Program-made: the position numbers and the translations under genes
Source of the DNA: Bacteroidota bacterium
GTDB taxonomy: Bacteria; Bacteroidota; Bacteroidia; UBA8524
Direction: 5' to 3'
Assembly: GCA_006226545.1 (NCBI GenBank)
Contig: SBGR01000079.1
Span: 1-64,000, forward strand
Length of the DNA: 64,000 bases
The notes under the pieces: model-generated
Told to the model about the DNA's origin: nothing
The model's input: only the letters and a program-made list of their open reading frames with translations
The model's database searches: none
Shown: positions 1-9,999 of the stretch, piece after piece
How the letters are laid out: every line of letters starts with the position of its first letter
Position numbering within the stretch: position 1 is the stretch's first letter

Positions 1-20
1 CCTCCAATTGGAGGGTTTTT
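1..20. terminator. Palindrome with T-run, probable terminator cut by the window edge
   Basis: CCTCCAATTGGAGG is a perfect 14-base palindrome followed by GTTTTT. Read on the plus strand it has the shape of an intrinsic terminator. It lies 22 bases past the stop of enolase on the minus strand, so it may also serve that gene, but the bases that would form the minus-strand U-tract lie outside the window. Confidence 0.6.
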
Positions 21-42
21 CATTTATAAGAAAATCTAAGTC

Positions 43-1341
<1,299 letters not shown>

Positions 1342-2439
1342 TTAGTTATTCAATAAGGTTACAAAATCGTCAAAAAGGTAACGGGAATCGTGCGGGCCAG
1401 GATTGCTCTCCGGGTGGTATTGTACTGAGAATACCTTCTTCCCTTTTACGCGGATACCGGCAATGGTATCGTCGTTTAGATGAACGTGTGTTACTTCTAC
1501 ACCCGCTTCTTCCAAACCTTCGTTTTTCAAAGCAAAACCGTGGTTCTGAGAGGTGATTTCACTATGGCCGGTAATTAGGTTCTTAACAGGGTGATTAAGG
1601 CCTCTGTGACCATTAAACATCTTGAAGGTTTCCAATCCGCAAGCACGGCCAATAATTTGGTGACCCATGCAAATTCCGAACATCGGCTTATTGCTAGCTA
1701 AAATCTCTTGCACCGTAGCAACGGCATAAGGCATTGCACCCGGATCGCCAGGACCATTGGTAATCATATAGCCTTCCGGTCCCCATGCTTCCATTTCTGC
1801 AAATGAAGTTTCAGCCGGGAATACCTTCAGACGAAGGTCGCGCTCCAATAAGCAGCGCAAAATATTTTTCTTATGACCTAGGTCGAGAACTGCTACCTTT
1901 TTACCGGTATTCTCCGAACCTATTTCAAACGCTTCTTTGGTGGATACCGAGGTAGCCAATTCCAGACCGTTCATGCTAGGCACTTTGGCTAACATCGCTT
2001 TCAGTTCTTCAATGTCCAATACCTCAGAAGAGATAATGGCATTCATCGCACCTTTCTGACGTATGTGACGAACCAACTGGCGTGTATCAATGTCACCAAT
2101 ACCTACCAAACTATTTTCAGTGAAGTAGTCGTGGATGCTGTACTTCGCCATCTTACGTGAAAAGTGATGAGCGAAATTCTTACACACCAAACCGGCTATT
2201 TTAATACCTTCTGATTCGATGTCTTCTTCGCTAATACCATAGTTACCGATGTGATCAACGGTTGCTACTAGTATCTGACCAACATAAGAAGGATCTGTGA
2301 AAATTTCTTGGTAACCGGTGAGACCTGTGTTAAAACAAATTTCTCCGGTGGTAGTACCAATCTTACCGATGGAGGTGCCATGGAATACGGTCCCATCTTC
2401 TAAGAGGAGAACCGAAGGAAGTTTTGAAATCTGTGCCAA
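1342..2439 (-). CDS. carA: Carbamoyl-phosphate synthase small (glutaminase) subunit
   Basis: Glutamine amidotransferase subunit that supplies ammonia to CarB for carbamoyl phosphate, used in pyrimidine and arginine synthesis. At 365 aa it has the usual length. The N-terminal CPSase_sm domain (LLLEDGTVFHG...GLTGYQEIFTDPSY) is followed by a class I amidotransferase domain with nucleophile motif GICMGHQI and the His-Glu pair in YHPESNPGP. carB is not in the window. eno follows after 9 bases on the same strand. A TAAATTTG -7 element lies 17 bases before the ATG. Confidence 0.97.
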   Translation of the reverse strand: MAQISKLPSVLLLEDGTVFHGTSIGKIGTTTGEICFNTGLTGYQEIFTDPSYVGQILVATVDHIGNYGISEEDIESEGIKIAGLVCKNFAHHFSRKMAKYSIHDYFTENSLVGIGDIDTRQLVRHIRQKGAMNAIISSEVLDIEELKAMLAKVPSMNGLELATSVSTKEAFEIGSENTGKKVAVLDLGHKKNILRCLLERDLRLKVFPAETSFAEMEAWGPEGYMITNGPGDPGAMPYAVATVQEILASNKPMFGICMGHQIIGRACGLETFKMFNGHRGLNHPVKNLITGHSEITSQNHGFALKNEGLEEAGVEVTHVHLNDDTIAGIRVKGKKVFSVQYHPESNPGPHDSRYLFDDFVTLLNN

Positions 2440-2455
2440 GGGGAAATTTTGGCTG

Positions 2456-2463
2456 CAAATTTA
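2456..2463 (-). promoter_or_regulatory. Bacteroidota -7 element of carA (TAAATTTG)
   Basis: On the minus strand this reads TAAATTTG, an exact match to TAnnTTTG, 17 bases before the carA ATG. No clear TTG at -33 spacing was seen. Confidence 0.55.
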
Positions 2464-2513
2464 TCAATCTTTAAGCATATCAGGAAAGAAAACCCACACG
2501 GAGTTGCCCACAA

Positions 2514-5500
2514 TTACTTCAATAACGTAACTGTACCTCTGAATACCTTGTAATCGCCAGCAAAATCAATAACCCGCACCTCGTAGACAAAGACGCCGGA
2601 CTGTGTATCTAGTGGATACCACGGTTTAAATTCTTCGGTCTCGTAAACCAGAGCGCCCCAGCGGTTCCAGATTTTGAATCGAATCTCTTCCACGCCTTCA
2701 CAAACCGGGAAGAAGCCATCGTTTTTCAAATCTTCATTTGGAGTGAAGGCATTTGGGACATAACAGGAAAGCGGTGGCTTTATCCAAACAGGTTTTCTAA
2801 CAGCCGCAATACAACCATACTTGTTCATCACAGTTAAGTTCACCCAATATTCTCCGGTATCAGAGTAACGGTAGTTTTGCTCCGGACCAATAGCGGTATC
2901 GCCATTGCCAAAGTCCCAAACTTGATACGAGCTACCGAGACTTCTATCGCTAAAGCGAATAACCGGTTTTTCTAAGGTCACAATCAGCGGGTCTGCAATG
3001 AAGTTGGCATAAGGGCCGGGATAAACTTCCACGCTATCTTGGTAGATATCAGTGAAAACACAGCCACTATCGGTGGTAAGACTTAGACTGAACTTATACC
3101 AACCAGAGTCAATGAAACTCTCTGAAATACGTTGACCCGAATAGGATGCGCCATCCCATACCCAATCCCACTGTACCGCTCGATGGTATTGCATGGTGGA
3201 TTGATCCTCCAGCCAAACCGGAAACTCAATACAGGCCTCTTCCTTCAACACAGAAGGCACAGGTACATCTAAGATGCGAAATGTTCCATTGGTGGAATCC
3301 AAACATCCTTGGTCGCTTTCAACAATCAACTTAACAGGATACAAACCGCCGTTGCTATACTTGTCTGTTTGAACCGCACCTGTATACGCAATCTGACTAA
3401 TCAGCCAATTATGCTCCGAGAGGCTGCTTCCAACCCCGGGGCTCGACGTACTGGTAAAGGTGATATCCTGATCCGGACAATTTCCATCAATGGTATACGC
3501 TGCCGTTGGCAAGCGGAAATAATCGGGGAAATACCGCGTGGTATCAAAACATCCGCTATCGGTCTGGATAATCAAATTAATCCAATCCAAATTTCCTTGA
3601 TCAAAACGCAGACTTAAAAGCGAATCTGTGCTGGTTCCCGCATTGTGAGTCCACGTTCTGACAAAAGAGCTGGAATTTCTCCAGTTAGAGGCATCAATTA
3701 CCGTTGACAATTGATATTCACAGGCAGGCTCCTGAACGATGGCGGCTGTAGGCTTAGGGCTTACGTATGTACTTCCTGAAGTGGAACTTTGGCAGTTGAA
3801 ACCCGAAGTACTGGTTAATTGCGCTGCCTTGATTCCTGGAAGGCTAAAACTCAAATTCTGGTATGCCCCGGAATAGCTTTGCCCTTGGATAGTCCAGAGG
3901 TATTGAACACCCGGATAAAGTGATGTGTCAAAATTCGCTTCAAACACAAAATCATCGTAGTCGCAGGTACCTGAAGTTTGCCAAGTAGAAGGCGGAATTG
4001 GGTAAATCTCCAAGGTTTGCTCCATGCTATCTTTACAGCCTTGCAAGGTGCTCACTATTAACTTCACTCGGTAAGCACCCGTGTCTTTGTAGGTATAATT
4101 TACCGGCGCTCCTTGGTAGGAAGTATCCTGCAAATCCCACGACAAAAAATCAGCTAAAAGACTCTTGTCGTCAGGTAAAATTGGAACATTCAAACAAACG
4201 TTCGGAACGGTAAAATCGGCCGTGGGTTTTTGGTATACCGTAAAAGAATCACGCGTAAGCGATTTACATCCTGAATCTGATTCAACGAGGTAGTCAATGT
4301 AATGAATGCCTTCTGTTAAGGTGGTAAAACTGGTAAATGAATTGGTATCGCTAAAAGACGAGTCAATTAACCAAGACCAAGCGCCTACCCTGCCTCTCAC
4401 TATGGTGCTCGCATCGGCCAGACTTACCGGAAAGCCCGGACAAGTATCGTGTTTACTGAATTGAATTTCGGGATGCGGACTCACAAAATGAACTCCGTCA
4501 ATGGAGTCAGCGCAAAGGTTATTATTCCAAACTTTGAGCTTCACTTTAAAGGTATCCAAGCGATAAAAGTACTTGCCCGGATTCTGTAAAATTGAAGTCG
4601 TTGAATCGCCAAAGGTCCAGTTCCATTTACTGAGATAGCTGAAGTTGCTATTGTCTTGCGACAAATCGCTAAAGCGGAAAGTATCTTGCAAGCAATGTCC
4701 GCTCACTGCAAAGGAAGCTGTGGGGTAATCGTGAACACGAAGACGGTAAACAGTAGAATCTGTGGAACCACAATCGACCAAACCATCTTTTTTAGTCACC
4801 AAAGATACCACATAAGCCCCGCTACTGGCGTAAACGTGTTTAGGGAAATAGTTCACCGTATCTGTGGTGCCATCGCCAAAATACCATTTAAGCGAACTCG
4901 GTATATAATTTACTTCTGCTCGAAGGGCAACCGTATCGCCAAAGCACATGGAATCTTTTGAAGTAGTGATGCTCTGAACCAAGTTTTTGATGTTCGTACC
5001 ACCTGCATAACCGTAGGCTTCAACAGTCCCAAAACCGTACGCCACAACTTGAAAAAAGGAATCGGATTGGATACGGTGATTACCCGCGGCTACTGTTTCT
5101 CTGGCATAGGCATAGGCGCTGTTTTGCGTCATGGTTTGAAACGCAATTTTATTACCATCCAGCCTTAGCTTCGAGGTATCCGTACTTTTGGTAATGATGT
5201 TCAGGTATTGTCCGGTGATGTTTTGATACGGACTGGAATACATGGTTACGTTTTTCACACTTTGTTCTACCGGTGGAATCACAATCATGGTTGGATCGCC
5301 CGTATTACCATCGCAGTTTTGAGTTCGCGGATATTGTATCAGGGTAACCGGCTTGTTTGATGAAATGTAATTATCAGAGAAACTAACAAAATCATAGTAT
5401 TGGCTTCGGTGAATCAACTGTGTACTCCCGTTGATATTTACCTGGGTTGAATCGTGCATAGCCAGCACCCTAAACTGATCTCCGTTTCTACTTTTGAGCG

Positions 5501-6284
5501 GCGCAGTGACAAACTCCATCCCCCAGCTGGTTGTTGGAAACAGCTGCTGATACAAGTTATCGCCCGTGCTGGCATTGGAGCAACCTACACGCGTGAAACT
5601 AGAACCACTAAATGCCGCAACGCTTTTGCATGAAATCCCATTTGCCGAACGCGCCACGATACGTGTGCCGGTCATGTCTGCTGCAGACTGCGCATGGTAA
5701 ACCTCACCGGTATTCAACATTACCGTATACATGGTTCCAGCTGGCTTGCTTGGTAGAATGGTAGTAGAAGGATAGATGTCTACGAATGTGCTGTCTTCCA
5801 CTCCTATCACCATAAATTCTGAACGCTGTGTAGCTCCTGAGGGTGCTTGCGTGAAGGCTGCGGTATAGTATTCTTTACCGAGTGTTTCAACCGGAATCAA
5901 TAAGGTAGCATCTGATCTGGCATTGGAGTAAATGTGCGCATAAACCACAATATCGTGGTTGAGCGATTCAATTTTTACTCCCTTATCTTGAATGCAATCT
6001 GTGCAGTTTAAATAGGTCTGCGCCGAGGGCAAGGTATGCACGGCAACCTGATTGGAAGGAACCAGCACAAGTTGACTGTAACCTGTTCCCGGAATACTAA
6101 CTCTAACAGCTGCTGCTGAGGGCGCATCAGTAGTGATGTACAAGGCGAAATTCGACCCGGTACCATCGATGTGACCCATATGACCGACCCAAAACATTTT
6201 CCCTTTATTGGAAACATTTTGCGCCTTTACTACCGTTACTCCAAGCAGGAACAACAGCAGCAATAATGACAATCCCCGCTTCAT
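2514..6284 (-). CDS. Large secreted PKD-repeat protein with T9SS type B (gliding-associated) C-terminal domain
   Basis: 1256 aa. A signal peptide is visible (MKRGLSLLLLLFLLGVTVVKA). Residues about 25-430 resemble the IgGFc-binding N-terminal domain found in Bacteroidota surface proteins (GHMGHIDGTGSNFALYITT and following). A series of PKD-like beta-sandwich domains follows, recognised by WYFGDGTT, WTFGDSTT and VWDFGNGDTAIGP cores. The last ~80 residues (CYVPNAFTPNEDLKNDGFFPV... WNRWGALVYET) match the gliding-motility-associated, type B T9SS sorting domain. The protein is therefore probably exported by the type IX system and displayed or released as an adhesin. It is monocistronic: carA downstream has its own promoter. 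A near-match -7 element (GAAATTTG) lies at 6302-6309. The ligand is unknown. Confidence 0.9.
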   Translation of the reverse strand: MKRGLSLLLLLFLLGVTVVKAQNVSNKGKMFWVGHMGHIDGTGSNFALYITTDAPSAAAVRVSIPGTGYSQLVLVPSNQVAVHTLPSAQTYLNCTDCIQDKGVKIESLNHDIVVYAHIYSNARSDATLLIPVETLGKEYYTAAFTQAPSGATQRSEFMVIGVEDSTFVDIYPSTTILPSKPAGTMYTVMLNTGEVYHAQSAADMTGTRIVARSANGISCKSVAAFSGSSFTRVGCSNASTGDNLYQQLFPTTSWGMEFVTAPLKSRNGDQFRVLAMHDSTQVNINGSTQLIHRSQYYDFVSFSDNYISSNKPVTLIQYPRTQNCDGNTGDPTMIVIPPVEQSVKNVTMYSSPYQNITGQYLNIITKSTDTSKLRLDGNKIAFQTMTQNSAYAYARETVAAGNHRIQSDSFFQVVAYGFGTVEAYGYAGGTNIKNLVQSITTSKDSMCFGDTVALRAEVNYIPSSLKWYFGDGTTDTVNYFPKHVYASSGAYVVSLVTKKDGLVDCGSTDSTVYRLRVHDYPTASFAVSGHCLQDTFRFSDLSQDNSNFSYLSKWNWTFGDSTTSILQNPGKYFYRLDTFKVKLKVWNNNLCADSIDGVHFVSPHPEIQFSKHDTCPGFPVSLADASTIVRGRVGAWSWLIDSSFSDTNSFTSFTTLTEGIHYIDYLVESDSGCKSLTRDSFTVYQKPTADFTVPNVCLNVPILPDDKSLLADFLSWDLQDTSYQGAPVNYTYKDTGAYRVKLIVSTLQGCKDSMEQTLEIYPIPPSTWQTSGTCDYDDFVFEANFDTSLYPGVQYLWTIQGQSYSGAYQNLSFSLPGIKAAQLTSTSGFNCQSSTSGSTYVSPKPTAAIVQEPACEYQLSTVIDASNWRNSSSFVRTWTHNAGTSTDSLLSLRFDQGNLDWINLIIQTDSGCFDTTRYFPDYFRLPTAAYTIDGNCPDQDITFTSTSSPGVGSSLSEHNWLISQIAYTGAVQTDKYSNGGLYPVKLIVESDQGCLDSTNGTFRILDVPVPSVLKEEACIEFPVWLEDQSTMQYHRAVQWDWVWDGASYSGQRISESFIDSGWYKFSLSLTTDSGCVFTDIYQDSVEVYPGPYANFIADPLIVTLEKPVIRFSDRSLGSSYQVWDFGNGDTAIGPEQNYRYSDTGEYWVNLTVMNKYGCIAAVRKPVWIKPPLSCYVPNAFTPNEDLKNDGFFPVCEGVEEIRFKIWNRWGALVYETEEFKPWYPLDTQSGVFVYEVRVIDFAGDYKVFRGTVTLLK

Positions 6285-6425
6285 TTATAGTTTTGGCACT
6301 CCAAATTTCTGAAAAAATCAGATTAAAAATCGCACTTACACAATCTCTCAAACTAATTCTATAAGAGGTGATTGAGCGAGGTTTTGATAGGCAAAATGTG
6401 ACCGTTTTTTGACAGAGCCTCTTCT

Positions 6426-6433
6426 TACTTTTG
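6426..6433 (+). promoter_or_regulatory. -7 element (TACTTTTG) before the zinc-ribbon gene
   Basis: Exact TAnnTTTG match that ends 4 bases before the ATG at 6438, implying a leaderless or nearly leaderless transcript. A TTG lies upstream, but with a short spacer of about 14 bases. Confidence 0.55.
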
Positions 6434-6437
6434 AATC

Positions 6438-6794
6438 ATGAACCAAAAGCAAGTTTGTCAAGAATGCGGCAGCCGAATGTTTGGCCGGAGTGATAAAAAA
6501 TTCTGCTCAGACCTCTGTCGTAACAGCTACCACAATCGCCTGAACAGCGAACAAAACAGCTTCATGCGGCAGATTAACGGAACGCTGAAGCGAAACCGAA
6601 AAATCTTAGAAGACCTTTTCGCTCGCCATACCGAACCCCTAAACCGAAATGAACTTCAAGAGCTCGGATTTAACTTCCGCCATTATACCGGAAGTGAAAG
6701 AACTGATAAAGGCGTACGCTATTTCTGCTATGAGTTTGTTTATAGTTACCTGAGTAAAAACGAAATTAAACTCAGCAAAATGGACGTAGATTAG
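6438..6794 (+). CDS. Small zinc-ribbon protein conserved in Bacteroidota
   Basis: 118 aa, cytosolic. The N-terminus carries CQECGSRMFGRSDKKFCSDLCRN, a four-cysteine zinc ribbon (CxxC...CxxxC). A basic helical stretch (NGTLKRNRKILEDLF) and a short mixed C-terminal region with RHYTG and FCYEFVYSYL follow. Proteins of this layout are common in Flavobacteriia and usually annotated as hypothetical or zinc-ribbon. Nucleic-acid binding is plausible from the metal site and basic segment but is inferred. The CsaA-like gene follows 13 bases after the stop. Confidence 0.85.
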   Translation: MNQKQVCQECGSRMFGRSDKKFCSDLCRNSYHNRLNSEQNSFMRQINGTLKRNRKILEDLFARHTEPLNRNELQELGFNFRHYTGSERTDKGVRYFCYEFVYSYLSKNEIKLSKMDVD

Positions 6795-6807
6795 CGAAAT
6801 TGCCCCC

Positions 6808-7137
6808 ATGTTAAACTGGGAAGATTTTCAGAAAGTAGATATCCGCACAGGCACCGTCATTAGCGCCGAGCCTTTTCCGCAGGCTCGCAAGCCGGCCTAT
6901 ATTCTTCACATCGATTTTGGCCCATTGGGCATCAAGAAAACCTCAGCACAAATAACAGATCATTACAATCCCGAAGATCTACCCGGCAAACAAGTGATGG
7001 CCGTGGTTAATTTCCCGCCCAAACAAATCGGCCCCATTCAAAGCGAATGCCTCCTACTTGGAAGCCTAGATGAAAACCATAAAGTGGTGCTACTCTCCTC
7101 AGACAAACCGGTAGAAAATGGCTTACGCATTGGCTAG
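6808..7137 (+). CDS. csaA: CsaA-like tRNA-binding (OB-fold) protein
   Basis: 109 aa. The whole protein is one tRNA_bind OB-fold domain (FQKVDIRTGTVISAEPFPQARKPAYILHIDFG...KKTSAQITDHY...VMAVVNFPPKQIGPIQSECLLLG). This is the fold of CsaA and of the C-terminal domain of MetRS. CsaA is described as a tRNA-binding and export-related chaperone. The exact role here is not known. It sits between the zinc-ribbon gene and the TonB receptor on the same strand. Confidence 0.88.
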   Translation: MLNWEDFQKVDIRTGTVISAEPFPQARKPAYILHIDFGPLGIKKTSAQITDHYNPEDLPGKQVMAVVNFPPKQIGPIQSECLLLGSLDENHKVVLLSSDKPVENGLRIG

Positions 7138-7175
7138 GCTCGTTATTTCTGATTGCTTTTACTAAACTTGCCTTC

Positions 7176-9566
7176 ATGTTAAAATGGCTAATTGCAGCGG
7201 GCGTAGTGCTGCTTTCTACTCAGTTCACTTCCGCTCAATCCGTTGAAATACGCGATTTACATTCACGAGAGCCCCTGCCCTTTGTGCACATCAGTTGCCT
7301 AAATGCCAGCGAAGGACTCAATACCGATGTGAATGGCAAAACATCGCTCGAGAATTTAAGCTGCGATAGCCTACTCATCACCTACCTAGGTTACCAAGAT
7401 TTGTTGATTACGCGAACAGCAGCCCTCGCTCAAAAAACACTCTACCTCAAAACTGACCCGCTTCCCATCTTTGAAGTGGTGATAGCTGCCAATCATTGGG
7501 AAGAAGAACGCGATAAAGTACCCAACCAGATAGCCGATTTCAGCAGAGTAGATGTGCAGCTCACACAACCTCAAACGGCGGCCGACTTGCTCGATCAACA
7601 TGCGGGTGTTTACGCTCAAAAAAGTCAGTACGGAGGCGGAAGCCCTATGATTCGCGGCTTTGCTGCCAACCGGGTTTTAATCAGCGTAAACGGAACCAGG
7701 ATGAACAATGCCATATTCCGCTCCGGCAACTTGCAAAACCTATTATCGCTCGACCCCTTTTTAGTTGAACGCGGTGAAGTACTTTTCGGACCGGGAACAG
7801 TTATCTACGGTAGCGACGCCATCGGTGGCGTGATGGATTTCCATTTACTCACCACTCCTTTTTCCGATAAACCTTATTTGAAAGGTGAAGCAAGCGTGCG
7901 GTACGCTTCGGCCAGCAACGAAAACACAGCACACCTGCATTTCAAATACGGCGGAAAAAATTGGAGCGGTATCAGCAGCTTCAGCTACAATAGATTTGGC
8001 GACCTGCGCATGGGAAAAAATGGTCCAGACGAATACCTGCAACTGCTGAGACCGGAACGCATCAACGACATAGATAGCTTTGTGGTTCAATCTGACCCCC
8101 GTTTACAGAGCCCTAGTGGATTTAACATCATTCACTTGTACCAAAAGTTTAGCTATCGCTATAAGAAATCGGAGTTCAGCTACGATATCTACCACAGCAG
8201 CTCATCCGATTATAGCCGGTATGATCGTATCATCCAAACACGAAATGGAGCACCTCGTTATAGCGAATGGTATTATGGACCGCAAGTCTGGACACGCCAA
8301 GAGCTCAGCTGGAAAAACCAAGGCAAAACACGCCTAACCGATCAGTTTGAAGTCAAAATCAATCACCAATATTTTGCAGAAAGCAGGCATTCTAGACGCT
8401 ACCAAGCATCAGTCCTTAGCACGCAACGTGAAAACGTCAACATGTTCAGTGCCGTGCTCAAGGCCGAGAAAAAGCTGAGCCGAAAATCCAGGCTGTTCTA
8501 TGGAACTGAAATGAACTTCAATGTGGTGCGTTCTACAGCAGTAGACGAAGACTTATCCAATCACAGTTCTACCGAAGCATTGAGCCGTTATCCGGATTCT
8601 TCCACCATGAATATCCAAGCTGTATATGTGGCATTGCGTCATGAACTCAGCACCAAACACAGCCTAAGCGCCGGTATTCGAGCGAACTTCATTCAACTGA
8701 AAGCAGATAACCTAAACCGCGTTGGTTTGAACCTTCCCAATACCAACCTGATTACGAATGCTGTTAACGGGTCCTTGGGATTAAACTCAAAATGGTCCAG
8801 AAAGTTCCAAAGTTTCCTCAACCTTTCAACCGCTTTTCGCAGTCCGAATGTGGACGATATCTCCAAAGTATTTGAATCGACTGCGGGCGATGTGGTTATT
8901 CCCAATCCCGACTTAAGTCCTGAATACGCCTTGAACGGAGAAATTGGTTTTATGTACCAAAGCAATCGCCGCCTCAAGCTGGAAACCGGGTTTTATTTCA
9001 CCCACCTGATGAATGCTTTGGTGATTCGCCCAACCTTGTTTAACGGCATTGACAGCATAGAATACCAAGGAGAATGGAGCAAAGTGAGCAGCTTGCAAAA
9101 TGCCGCTTATACTCAGATTGCGGGTGCTTGGTTAAAGGCCAGCTACCAATGGGATGAAGTGTTCAGCAGCGGACTCCAATTCAACTTTCAATACGGCAAT
9201 GAGTACGATAATGGAATTGCCTCTGCAGCGCGCCATGCAAATCCGCCCTTCGGACAAGTCTATACTGCGGCTAACTTGAATAAAATGCGCATTCGATTTG
9301 TGTACCGGTTTGCTTTGGAACAATCGTATGACCGATTGGCTTTGACCGAAAGAGACAAAGCGTACTTGTATGCACTGGACAATTTTGACCGTCCCTATAC
9401 TCCGGCTTGGAGCACCTTGAACTTGTACTTTGAATACGCCATCAACAACTATAACAGCTTGAGTTTAGCTTGGGAAAACATAGCAAATCAGCGCTATAGA
9501 CCGTATTCATCCGGTATAACCGCGCCAGGCTCCAACCTCATTGTTTCTTGGCGACTTCATTTTTAA
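7176..9566 (+). CDS. TonB-dependent outer-membrane receptor
   Basis: 796 aa. Signal peptide MLKWLIAAGVVLLSTQFTSA is followed by a carboxypeptidase-like regulatory domain (~22-95; VEIRDLHSREPLPFVHI...LLITYLGYQD) typical of Bacteroidota. A plug domain follows (~120-225; TAADLLDQHAGVYAQK, GGGSPMIRGFAANRVLISVNG, YGSDAIGGVMDF), then a 22-strand barrel domain that ends in aromatic Phe (LIVSWRLHF). No SusD partner is adjacent, so this is more like a siderophore, haem, cobalamin or metal receptor than a SusC glycan importer. The substrate cannot be read from the sequence. A near-match -7 (TAAACTTG, 7163-7170) lies 5 bases before the ATG. Confidence 0.93.
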   Translation: MLKWLIAAGVVLLSTQFTSAQSVEIRDLHSREPLPFVHISCLNASEGLNTDVNGKTSLENLSCDSLLITYLGYQDLLITRTAALAQKTLYLKTDPLPIFEVVIAANHWEEERDKVPNQIADFSRVDVQLTQPQTAADLLDQHAGVYAQKSQYGGGSPMIRGFAANRVLISVNGTRMNNAIFRSGNLQNLLSLDPFLVERGEVLFGPGTVIYGSDAIGGVMDFHLLTTPFSDKPYLKGEASVRYASASNENTAHLHFKYGGKNWSGISSFSYNRFGDLRMGKNGPDEYLQLLRPERINDIDSFVVQSDPRLQSPSGFNIIHLYQKFSYRYKKSEFSYDIYHSSSSDYSRYDRIIQTRNGAPRYSEWYYGPQVWTRQELSWKNQGKTRLTDQFEVKINHQYFAESRHSRRYQASVLSTQRENVNMFSAVLKAEKKLSRKSRLFYGTEMNFNVVRSTAVDEDLSNHSSTEALSRYPDSSTMNIQAVYVALRHELSTKHSLSAGIRANFIQLKADNLNRVGLNLPNTNLITNAVNGSLGLNSKWSRKFQSFLNLSTAFRSPNVDDISKVFESTAGDVVIPNPDLSPEYALNGEIGFMYQSNRRLKLETGFYFTHLMNALVIRPTLFNGIDSIEYQGEWSKVSSLQNAAYTQIAGAWLKASYQWDEVFSSGLQFNFQYGNEYDNGIASAARHANPPFGQVYTAANLNKMRIRFVYRFALEQSYDRLALTERDKAYLYALDNFDRPYTPAWSTLNLYFEYAINNYNSLSLAWENIANQRYRPYSSGITAPGSNLIVSWRLHF

Positions 9567-9609
9567 GTGGTCGCTTGCATTTCGCTAAAAAGAAGTTGAA
9601 CTTACAGGC

Positions 9610-9912
9610 ATGGAATCGTATCAAACACTGAGTGAAGCAATGAACGCCTTAAGAACACAAGGCTATACCGAAGACTTTAACCTGTTGGAAGACTGCATTG
9701 AATGCAGTAGACGAAAATCAAAATACGTACACCTGGATTTTCAAGTAGACAAATTCTTTCGTTTTGAAGGGATGACCGATCCGGACGACAGTTCAATTCT
9801 CTACGCCATCACCGCTTCTGATGGATCACAAGGACTCCTTGTTGATGCTTATGGGACCTATGCGTCGCGCGTAAATGCAGACATGATTGCCAAGTTGCAC
9901 ATGCCAAACTAA
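9610..9912 (+). CDS. Conserved small Bacteroidota protein (often mislabelled PRPP synthetase)
   Basis: 100 aa, no signal peptide or membrane segment. The sequence (ESYQTLSEAMNALRTQGYTEDFN...FFRFEGMTDPDDSSILYAI...GLLVDAYGTYA) belongs to a small family very widespread in Bacteroidota. From memory, it is frequently annotated as phosphoribosylpyrophosphate synthetase although it lacks the length and PRPP-binding motifs of that enzyme. Function unknown. It lies 43 bases after the TonB receptor and may be cotranscribed with it. Confidence 0.8.
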   Translation: MESYQTLSEAMNALRTQGYTEDFNLLEDCIECSRRKSKYVHLDFQVDKFFRFEGMTDPDDSSILYAITASDGSQGLLVDAYGTYASRVNADMIAKLHMPN

Positions 9913-9973
9913 TCTGAAAGACAACTGTTTAGACTAAAAAACAAGCGCGACTGGCTTAAAAACTAATAAGTGT

Positions 9974-9981
9974 TATTTTTG
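9974..9981 (+). promoter_or_regulatory. -7 element (TATTTTTG) before the reductase gene
   Basis: Exact TAnnTTTG match 18 bases before the ATG at 10000. It lies downstream of the GTG at 9970 used by the ORF track, which argues that translation starts at 10000. Confidence 0.55.
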
Positions 9982-9999
9982 CCCCGCAAATCAGAACAG

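Noticed and set aside
9970-9999. GTG start of the reductase ORF
   Set aside because: It lies upstream of the TATTTTTG -7 element, and ATG 10000 fits the family N-terminus.
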